In this document: in pieces, positions 5,366 to 10,617 of the stretch
Layout of the letters: each line of letters starts with the position of its first letter
Numbering within the stretch: the first letter of the stretch is position 1
Assembly (NCBI GenBank): GCA_009778055.1
Contig: WRKN01000078.1
Span: 1 to 10,617, forward strand
Source: Synergistaceae bacterium
Lineage (GTDB): Bacteria > Synergistota > Synergistia > Synergistales > Aminobacteriaceae
Direction of reading: 5' to 3'
DNA: 10,617 bases
The notes under the pieces: generated by a model
Database searches by the model: none
Told to the model about the DNA's origin: nothing
Seen by the model: only the letters and a program-made list of their open reading frames with translations
Program-made: the position numbers and the translations under genes

Positions 5366-6250
5366 ATGCGCTCCATCGCGGCGGAACTTTGGGACGAATG
5401 GACAGCCCTGCCCGGCGAGGACGAGGAAACGGATTCGTCCGAACTCGCCGGGCTGGCGGCGGCGTTGCCGTTCAAAAAAAATGAAGACTCCGGCATGGCC
5501 TTTCTCGGTTCCTCCCGCCTTTGGGCCCTGCGCCGCATGGTCAGGCTGTGGAAAAACTCGAGGTGGAAATTGGACTGGAACGTCGCGTCGTCCCTTTCCG
5601 TACCGTTAAGCATGAAGGGGCGCGTGGAGCTTTCCATGCCGCCGGGCTTGTATGACGCGGTGGCGGCCTATGAAGGGAACGACCGATGGGCTTGGGTCAG
5701 AGGGGTTTGGGGAGGCTGCGGCACGCTTTACGCTCCTAAGACGGGTTATTACCTCGTCATCAGGACACATGCGGAAGCTGTGGTCAGGCGAACCGCGCGG
5801 ATTCTGCAAAAGGCCGGCATATCCGCGAGCGGGCGGACGTACGGAAAACACGAGCTGATCGTGAGGGCCCAGCAGGACATAACGGTTTTTTTGAACAAAA
5901 TCGGCTTGACCGGCGCGTCGCTCCGCGTTGAGGACAAGGCTATTTTACGCGCCATGCGCGACCAGGCCAACAGAATACGCAATTGTGACACCGCCAACAT
6001 AAACAAGGCTCTGAAAGCCGCGGAGGAGCAGTCCGAGCTGGCCGCCTCTCTGCTCCGGGACGGCCTTGTCGAGACCCTTCCGCAAAACCTCAGGGTTCTG
6101 GTTGAAGCCCGCCTGGAGCACCCCGAGGAGTCCCTTTCGGAATTGGGGCGGCGTCTGTCCCCGCCCGTTACGAAAAGTACGGTAAAGTACAGATGGGCGC
6201 GGTTACAAAAATTTATAGGCGAGGCCGAGCTTGCCGATTTACATACGTAA
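5366..6250 (+). CDS. whiA: WhiA-family DNA-binding protein
   Basis: WhiA proteins join a LAGLIDADG homing-endonuclease-like fold, without nuclease activity, to a C-terminal helix-turn-helix. They regulate transcription or chromosome and cell-division functions. This 294-residue protein is near family length. It has a variable N-terminal domain, then VRGVWGGCGTLYAPKTGYYLVI (111-132; family pattern RG-x-FL-x-GG), and the signature MRDQANRIRNCDTANINKA (197-215) leading into KAAEEQ. The helix-turn-helix spans about 238-287 (LPQNLRVLVEARL, then SLSELGRRLSPPVTKSTVKYR). It starts at an ATG 4 bp after the yvcK stop with no good ribosome binding site, so translational coupling to yvcK is likely. An A8 run lies at 5474-5481. 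Transcription ends at the hairpin just downstream. Confidence 0.93.
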   Translation: MRSIAAELWDEWTALPGEDEETDSSELAGLAAALPFKKNEDSGMAFLGSSRLWALRRMVRLWKNSRWKLDWNVASSLSVPLSMKGRVELSMPPGLYDAVAAYEGNDRWAWVRGVWGGCGTLYAPKTGYYLVIRTHAEAVVRRTARILQKAGISASGRTYGKHELIVRAQQDITVFLNKIGLTGASLRVEDKAILRAMRDQANRIRNCDTANINKALKAAEEQSELAASLLRDGLVETLPQNLRVLVEARLEHPEESLSELGRRLSPPVTKSTVKYRWARLQKFIGEAELADLHT

Positions 6251-6251
6251 A

Positions 6252-6276
6252 AGGACGGCTGCTAATCAGCCGTCCT
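6252..6276. terminator. Shared terminator between whiA and tRNA-Pro
   Basis: Perfect 10-bp arms AGGACGGCTG and CAGCCGTCCT flank a 5-nt loop. On the minus strand the stem is followed directly by TTTT, so it can end the tRNA transcript. On the plus strand it begins 2 bp after the whiA stop, but the T-run (6291-6295) comes 14 nt after the stem, so termination in that direction may be weaker or factor-assisted. Confidence 0.8.
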
Positions 6277-6300
6277 GCTCAACTTGCTCGTTTTTGATTT

Positions 6301-6378
6301 TGGTCGGGACGAGAGGATTCGAACCTCCGACCCCCTGCACCCCATGCAGATGCGCTAGCCAGGCTGCGCTACGTCCCG
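6301..6378 (-). tRNA. tRNA-Pro (anticodon GGG), CCA encoded
   Basis: The minus strand folds as a complete cloverleaf. The acceptor stem pairs CGGGACG with CGTCCCG, and the D arm has GCGC/GCGC. The anticodon arm is TCTGC-ATGGGGT-GCAGG, giving anticodon GGG, and the T loop is TTCGAAT. The discriminator is A and the 3' CCA is encoded (6303-6301). The sequence is very close to E. coli tRNA-Pro(GGG), as I recall it. It reads CCC and CCU codons. It lies alone, convergent with whiA and divergent from slt, with its own strong promoter. Confidence 0.97.
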
Positions 6379-6388
6379 ATCACTAAGA

Positions 6389-6416
6389 ATTTTACAGGAT
6401 TTTCCACAAAGGTCAA
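6389..6416 (-). promoter_or_regulatory. Promoter of tRNA-Pro
   Basis: On the minus strand TTGACC (6416-6411) and TAAAAT (6394-6389) are 16 bp apart, a near-consensus sigma-70-type promoter. The -10 lies 10 bp before the mature 5' end, so the leader would be only a few bases. Confidence 0.8.
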
Positions 6417-6425
6417 GAGGATTTT

Positions 6426-6455
6426 TTGTCGTTACAGGCGCGTATGTGCGATAAT
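6426..6455 (+). promoter_or_regulatory. Candidate promoter of the slt-tilS-hpt-ftsH operon
   Basis: TTGTCG (6426-6431) and GATAAT (6450-6455) are 18 bp apart, and a TG one base before the -10 gives an extended -10. It lies about 40 bp before slt and is divergent from the tRNA promoter, with only 9 bp between the two -35 boxes. Confidence 0.6.
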
Positions 6456-6479
6456 AAAGCCGCTTAAATTTTAGCGGGG

Positions 6480-6485
6480 AAGGGG
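6480..6485 (+). promoter_or_regulatory. Ribosome binding site deciding the slt start
   Basis: AAGGGG ends 8 nt before the TTG at 6494, matching the spacing used by neighbouring genes. The TTG at 6488 would be only 2 nt away. A GGGG at 6476-6479 could serve 6488, so the choice is not certain. Confidence 0.5.
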
Positions 6486-6493
6486 TTTTGTTT

Positions 6494-8512
6494 TTGCGCC
6501 ATAAATATCGTGCAGTCGGTTTGCTGTGTTTCGTTCTTATGTTTTTGACTAATCCTGCGATTTTTGGGGCTGGAGCCGAAGCCTCAGAGGTCACGCTCTC
6601 GTCGCTCTTTTGGAAACGTTCGTGGGCGGCTATGGACGAGGTATATTTGTCCAAAAAAGAACTTTCGGCTCAGGAACATTCGCTGATGGCCAACGCGCTG
6701 CGTATCCAGGAGAAGTGGGGCGGGGCCGTGGACATATTGGAAAAACACAGGTCTTCTTTTCAGGCGGAGGTCAGGCCGTACGCCAACATGACGCTGCTAT
6801 TGGGGTATGAAAAACTGGGGAGATACCCCGACGCTCTGAAACTCGCTTCCGAGATGGAGAAAAACGCGCCGGAGGGTCTGCGGTATTACATCGCCTACGC
6901 GCAATACCGTATGTTGGCGAACCAGGTAAACCAAAACGCGGATGGCGCGAAAAACGCCCTGGAGAAAATGCTTCGCGCCGCGGACACTAAAGACCGCAAA
7001 ATCACCGCCCTCAGCCGCCTGATAAAACTACCCGGGGACCAGCGCGCCAACGCGGTTGCGCTTCTCGAAGAGCAGCCCGCTAACAAGGAAGCGTACGATG
7101 TGCTGGCGGCAAGCCCCAAGCCCTGGTCGCCCGCGATTAACCTGGCTATGGGCGAGTACGCTTACCGGAAAAACGATTACAAAACCGCTATATCCCTTCT
7201 CTCGGCGGTTCCACAGGGATCCGGCTGGAGAAAGGCCGCTTACTACCGGGCATTTGCTCTGGAAAGAACGAACAATCACGCCGAAGCGCTGAATATCTTT
7301 GGGAATTTGGCCATGTCAGGGAACTCGTACGCCGAAAGTTCCGTCCGGCGCATAGCCACTATTGCCGGCAGGGCCGAGAAGGCAAACGCCATAGCGGCGC
7401 TGCGCAAAATCGTCAATGGGCGTAAAGGCAAGGTTCAGGCCAGGGCGATGTTCTCTCTCGCCGGGCTGGTGGGCGGGGACGAGGCCAAAAAAATTGAAGA
7501 CGGCCTTATTCAAGCGTATCCCGACTCCATCAACACCGTGAAAGTCCTGTGGAAACGCGGGTGGGACGCGTGGAACGCCAATAAATTAGCCGAGGCCGCG
7601 GAGTATTGGAAGCGTATATGCGCCCCGGGCATTGACGCGGTCTGGGAAGCGCGCGTCCTCTATTGGATAGGCGCGGCGCAGATGTCGATGAACCAGACGG
7701 GAGAGGCCGATAAAACGTATTCCACCCTGGTTCGCAGGCATCCTCTTTCTTATTACACTTTTATGGCAAGGCCGGGGGCGATAAAGCTGCATGACGGCGT
7801 CCCCTCGGGACTCGCGTCAAACCTGACGCTCCTTGAGAACTGGGGATTTGTGCTTTACGCCAAACTTAACATGCAGCGCCCCAAAGCGTCCGGTAAAGAA
7901 TTGTTTCGTTCGATGGAGCTTTCCGACTGGCTTGGCGAGGAGGGGGGAACCTACGCTCAGGCCCGGGCGCTGTCGCGTTATTTCGTGTCCGGGGCCAATG
8001 TCTACCGCAAGGGGCTGGAGTATCTCTACCCGAGGCCGTTCAGGAGACAGGTGGACGCCGCCGCCGCGGAATTCGGCGTGGAAAACAACCTGGTGTGGTC
8101 GGTGATGAGGCAGGAGAGCGCCTTTGCCCCCAGGGCCACAAGCCACGCCGGGGCGTCGGGCCTTATGCAGCTCATGCCCGCGACCGCGAAGGACGAGGCG
8201 AACAGAGTCGGACTCAAGTCATATGATATCTATAACGTTACGGACAACATCAGAATGGGAACGTCGCATCTGGCGTGGCTGGCGAGGTCTTTCAGCCGCT
8301 TGGACTGGATCATGGCGGCGTATAACGCCGGATCCGGCAACGCCAGAAAGTGGATGGCCGACGGAGGGAGTGACCTTACCTCCGATTTCTGGATAGAGCG
8401 GATACGTTTCGACGAAACTTGCGATTATGTGCAAAGGGTATCGGGCAACCTTGAGGTATACCGTATGCTGTACGGCGCGGCGGCCCCTGTAAATGAAGGC
8501 AAAAACCAGTGA
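6494..8512 (+). CDS. slt: Slt-type soluble lytic murein transglycosylase
   Basis: Lytic transglycosylases cleave the MurNAc-GlcNAc bond of peptidoglycan and leave a 1,6-anhydro end. The 672-residue product begins with a signal peptide (basic MRHKYR, then a hydrophobic core to about residue 24, then AGAEA), so it is exported to the periplasm. Residues about 35-500 are an all-helical, TPR-like superhelix (repeats such as AVDILEKH and AAYYRAFALERTNNHAEALNIFG), as in the doughnut of Slt70. The SLT catalytic domain spans about 522-660. It has the catalytic Glu541 in VMRQESAF, GASGLMQLMPATA, MGTSHLAWL and AAYNAGSGNARKW. The start is a TTG at 6494, chosen for the AAGGGG site 8 nt upstream; TTG at 6488 would add two residues. 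It heads an operon and overlaps tilS by 20 nt. An outer membrane is implied but not proven. Confidence 0.92.
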   Translation: MRHKYRAVGLLCFVLMFLTNPAIFGAGAEASEVTLSSLFWKRSWAAMDEVYLSKKELSAQEHSLMANALRIQEKWGGAVDILEKHRSSFQAEVRPYANMTLLLGYEKLGRYPDALKLASEMEKNAPEGLRYYIAYAQYRMLANQVNQNADGAKNALEKMLRAADTKDRKITALSRLIKLPGDQRANAVALLEEQPANKEAYDVLAASPKPWSPAINLAMGEYAYRKNDYKTAISLLSAVPQGSGWRKAAYYRAFALERTNNHAEALNIFGNLAMSGNSYAESSVRRIATIAGRAEKANAIAALRKIVNGRKGKVQARAMFSLAGLVGGDEAKKIEDGLIQAYPDSINTVKVLWKRGWDAWNANKLAEAAEYWKRICAPGIDAVWEARVLYWIGAAQMSMNQTGEADKTYSTLVRRHPLSYYTFMARPGAIKLHDGVPSGLASNLTLLENWGFVLYAKLNMQRPKASGKELFRSMELSDWLGEEGGTYAQARALSRYFVSGANVYRKGLEYLYPRPFRRQVDAAAAEFGVENNLVWSVMRQESAFAPRATSHAGASGLMQLMPATAKDEANRVGLKSYDIYNVTDNIRMGTSHLAWLARSFSRLDWIMAAYNAGSGNARKWMADGGSDLTSDFWIERIRFDETCDYVQRVSGNLEVYRMLYGAAAPVNEGKNQ

Positions 8513-9590
8513 GGAATTAAAACTTTTTTATCGGCGCGCCCTGGCGCGCCTGTCGCCGGAGGAACGGGAGAGGGAGCGCGGCAGGGATATTCCATATGAA
8601 TTCTCTTTAAGCGTTTTAAGTTCCTTTTTTTTTGAAACGGGAATCCGTCAGGGCTGGCTGTCCAGCGGGAACCCCTTGGTTGTAGCGGTGTCCGGCGGAA
8701 GCGATTCCATGGCCCTATTATGGCTGTTTCGTGTTTTTTACGAGGGCGGGATAGTGGCCGCGCACTTTGAGCATGGTATACGCGGGAGCGAATCCATGGA
8801 GGACGCGCTTTTTGTGAAGGACATGGCCGGACGCTGGGGTATTGAAACCGCGGTTCGTCACGAAGACGTGCCGCGCTCGCTGGAAAAGGGAGAGTCCCTG
8901 GAGGCGGGAGCGCGGCGTCTTCGTTATCTGTTTTTTGAGCGTACGGCGGAGGAGCGCGGGGCTTGCGGGGTAGCGCTGGGGCATAATAGAGAGGACGTGG
9001 CCGAGACCGCTTTATTCCATTTGCTGCGCGGAACGGGCGTTAGAGGTTTAGCCGGGATACCGGAGCGAAGGGGGATTTTTTTTCGCCCCCTTCTGGCGTG
9101 TTCGCGCGCGTTTCTGCGCCGCGTGCTTAGATACAGAGACATCCCGTGGCGAGAAGACCGGACGAACCAGGACAATCGCCACACCCGCAATTTCATCAGG
9201 AATAAACTGCTCCCCTCGATTGAAAGCGGCGTCAACGTCAGGGCCGTCGAACACCTGGCGGCTTTCGCCGAAGAAATGCGTTACTATCGCGAAGAGGAAG
9301 AACGGCGGGGGAGCGCCCTTATCGAGGCCGCCGGGGCAGTCCGCGTGAATGATGGATTGGATTTGAACCGAGCCGTAGTTTCCGCCCTGCCTCTTAGGGA
9401 AAGGATTATTCTGATAAGGGAGACGGGGCGGCGTTTGGAAATTCCGGTTCTTTCCCGCGAGCGCTGTCTGGAATTGGCGCTTCTGACGGAAGGAAGACGA
9501 AGATTTGAATTTCAGTGCGGCAAAGGGGCGTGTATTATGGGAGATCGTGACCGGATAAAATTGAGAAAAGCAGGAAGTGGCGCTGAATGA
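8493..9590 (+). CDS. tilS: tRNA(Ile)-lysidine synthase
   Basis: TilS uses ATP and lysine to convert C34 of tRNA-Ile(CAU) to lysidine, so that the tRNA reads AUA and is charged with isoleucine. The 365-residue protein has the PP-loop SGGSDSMALL (67-76), HFEHGIRGSES (91-101), GARRLRYLFFE (139-149), and ALGHNREDVAETALFHLLRG (161-180). It also has REDRTNQDNRHTRNFIRNKL (220-239). The C-terminus is short and divergent compared with E. coli TilS (432 residues). The N-terminus is about 40 residues longer than usual before the PP-loop and rich in Arg and Glu (SPEERERERGRD). No other ATG, GTG or TTG occurs in frame there, so the ATG at 8493 is used although its ribosome binding site is weak. It overlaps slt by 20 nt and hpt by 4 nt, so coupling is likely. 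T9 (8625-8633) and T8 (9076-9083) runs lie inside it. Confidence 0.94.
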   Translation: MKAKTSEELKLFYRRALARLSPEERERERGRDIPYEFSLSVLSSFFFETGIRQGWLSSGNPLVVAVSGGSDSMALLWLFRVFYEGGIVAAHFEHGIRGSESMEDALFVKDMAGRWGIETAVRHEDVPRSLEKGESLEAGARRLRYLFFERTAEERGACGVALGHNREDVAETALFHLLRGTGVRGLAGIPERRGIFFRPLLACSRAFLRRVLRYRDIPWREDRTNQDNRHTRNFIRNKLLPSIESGVNVRAVEHLAAFAEEMRYYREEEERRGSALIEAAGAVRVNDGLDLNRAVVSALPLRERIILIRETGRRLEIPVLSRERCLELALLTEGRRRFEFQCGKGACIMGDRDRIKLRKAGSGAE

Positions 9591-10129
9591 GTTCTAACTA
9601 TAAGATAGGCGGAATATTGATATCGGAACGGGAAATATGCGAGCGTGTCCGCTCCCTCGCGGAACGTATAGCGTCGGATACGGCGCCGGGCGGCGACTTG
9701 CTGGTGGTGGGCATATTGAACGGCGCGGCCATTTTTTTGTCCGACCTGGCGCGGCATATGCCTCCGGAGCTTGACGTGAGAATAGATTTCATGGCGATAT
9801 CCTCGTACGGGGATTCTACCCAGAGCAGCGGGGCCGTGCGTATCGTCAAAGACCTCGGCGGCGGCATAGAGGGGAAAGACGTTCTGATAGTGGAGGATAT
9901 AATCGACACGGGTCTGACGCTGTCTTACCTGATTGACATTATGCTGACGCGGAAGCCGGCGCGTTTACGTACTTGTGTGCTTCTGGACAAACACGAAAGG
10001 CGGGAGAGGCCCGTTGAAGTGGATTACTGCGGCTTTCAAATACCCGATGCCTTTGTGGCGGGCTATGGCTTGGATTGCGGAGGGAAGTGGAGGCATTTGC
10101 CTGCCATACACGTGGTAGAATTAGGATAA
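9587..10129 (+). CDS. hpt: Hypoxanthine phosphoribosyltransferase
   Basis: This cytoplasmic purine-salvage enzyme joins hypoxanthine (often guanine too) to PRPP to give IMP or GMP. The 180-residue length is typical. Visible motifs are VVGILNGAAIFLSDL (40-54), the flexible loop with SSYGDST (72-78), and the PRPP-binding loop VLIVEDIIDTGLTL (99-112) with the acidic pair E103-D104. The purine pocket is LLDKHERRERPVEVDYCGFQ (132-151), followed by AGYGLDCGGKWRHLP (158-172). The last segment usually has GLDY; Cys replaces Tyr here. Its ATG shares the ATGA overlap with the tilS stop, and AGGAAG lies about 10 nt upstream. The tilS-hpt-ftsH order is the same as in Bacillus subtilis. Confidence 0.95.
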   Translation: MSSNYKIGGILISEREICERVRSLAERIASDTAPGGDLLVVGILNGAAIFLSDLARHMPPELDVRIDFMAISSYGDSTQSSGAVRIVKDLGGGIEGKDVLIVEDIIDTGLTLSYLIDIMLTRKPARLRTCVLLDKHERRERPVEVDYCGFQIPDAFVAGYGLDCGGKWRHLPAIHVVELG

Positions 10130-10157
10130 AGCAGTTAGTAAGAGAGGCGGCGATGTT

Positions 10158-10617
10158 TTGGGGCGCGTAGTAAGGCATCTTGGGTTGTATCTGATTCTTA
10201 TAGTCCTGGTGGTAAGCTTGGTGAATACGTTTCTGACGCCGGCTCAAACTCAGCAGCAATATATCGAGCTCAGCTACAGCGTGTTTCTTTCGTCTTTGGA
10301 AGCCGGAGAGGTAAAAACTCTTTCAATAAAAAACAACACTCTGCCTGGGGAGTCGAGTTCTGTCACGCTGCGCGGGGATATGGCCAACGGCGTTAAATTT
10401 TTGACCTACTGCGTGGAGGTAGGAAATCTGGCGTCAGAAGCCGCCAGAAAGGGCGTACTGGTGACCGTGGAAGCGCCCCAGAAAACTTCGTGGTGGGTTG
10501 CGATTCTTTCTTCGCTTTTCCCCACGCTTTTGTTGATAGGGGTTTGGATTTTTTTCCTGTACAACATGCAGGGCGGCGGCGGAAAGGTCATGTCCTTCGC
10601 GAAAAGCAAGGCCAAGT
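10158..10617 (+). CDS. ftsH: ATP-dependent zinc metalloprotease FtsH, N-terminal part (cut by window edge)
   Basis: FtsH is a hexameric membrane-anchored AAA+ protease that degrades misfolded and regulatory proteins. Only the first 153 codons are present. They show a first membrane helix (HLGLYLILIVLVVSLVNTFL, about 7-26), a periplasmic domain (SYSVFLSSLEAGEVKTLSIK, then VTVEAPQKTSWW), a second helix (WVAILSSLFPTLLLIGVWIF), and the diagnostic linker NMQGGGGKVMSFAKSKAK before the AAA+ module. The start is a TTG at 10158, because the frame has no ATG ahead of the first helix and AGAGG lies 10 nt upstream. An ATG at 10153 is in another frame and reads only MFWGA before TAG. It follows hpt by 28 bp in the same operon. 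The gene should continue for about 480 further codons. Confidence 0.92.
   Translation, partial: MGRVVRHLGLYLILIVLVVSLVNTFLTPAQTQQQYIELSYSVFLSSLEAGEVKTLSIKNNTLPGESSSVTLRGDMANGVKFLTYCVEVGNLASEAARKGVLVTVEAPQKTSWWVAILSSLFPTLLLIGVWIFFLYNMQGGGGKVMSFAKSKAK

Noticed and set aside
6494..6590. Lipoprotein signal in Slt (Cys in the sequence GLLC)
   Set aside because: The Cys lies in the hydrophobic core and lacks a proper lipobox; an ordinary signal peptide fits better.
8533..8550. Two GGCGCGCC palindromes 10 bp apart in tilS
   Set aside because: They encode ordinary Arg/Ala/Leu codons; in GC-rich DNA this is plausible by chance and no function is suggested.
1..10617. CRISPR array, insertion sequence, prophage or integration site
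   Set aside because: No regular spaced repeats, transposase, integrase or terminal inverted repeats were seen; the tRNA-Pro gene has no partial duplicate of its 3' end in the window.

Overview
The window looks like chromosomal housekeeping DNA from a GC-rich anaerobic diderm bacterium, most likely a member of the Synergistota. This is an inference from gene content: a YvcK-WhiA pair (usual in Gram-positive lineages) sits beside an exported Slt-type lytic transglycosylase (which implies a periplasm), a tilS-hpt-ftsH cluster, an anaerobe-type cobyrinate a,c-diamide synthase and a Na/Pi-cotransporter with PhoU. No 16S rRNA or other phylogenetic marker is present. Three of the nine main genes (phoU, slt, ftsH) appear to start with TTG, and many ribosome binding sites read AAGGGG(G).

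Layout. Positions 1-341 are visibly AT-richer and hold a bidirectional terminator, short repeats and what appears to be a decayed RelB/DinJ-type toxin-antitoxin locus on the minus strand: an antitoxin gene lacking its usual middle, followed by a roughly 14-codon, frameshifted toxin start. From 4095 down to 447 the minus strand carries an apparent operon, cbiA - Na/Pi-cotransporter - phoU, with tight spacing and a hairpin around the cbiA stop codon. A 153-bp divergent intergenic region (4096-4248) holds two adjacent perfect palindromes, candidate promoters in both directions and a possible 25-residue leader ORF that overlaps the start of yvcK. yvcK and whiA follow on the plus strand 4 bp apart and end at a strong hairpin shared with a convergent tRNA-Pro(GGG) gene. 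Divergent promoters at 6389-6455 drive the tRNA on the minus strand and slt-tilS-hpt-ftsH on the plus strand. The slt/tilS and tilS/hpt pairs overlap, and ftsH runs off the right edge.

How the genes fit together. NptA-like transporter plus PhoU suggests sodium-driven phosphate uptake with a PhoU-type modulator; the link to cobyrinate amidation is unclear. YvcK (UDP-sugar binding, cell-wall and carbon balance) and WhiA (DNA-binding regulator) are classic partners. Slt recycles peptidoglycan. TilS, Hpt and FtsH cover tRNA-Ile modification, purine salvage and membrane proteolysis.

I did not find a clearly new system. The most noteworthy points are the degraded toxin-antitoxin remnant, the palindromic divergent promoter with its overlapping leader ORF, the ten-G run in the YvcK glycine loop, and the predicted membrane anchor on YvcK.
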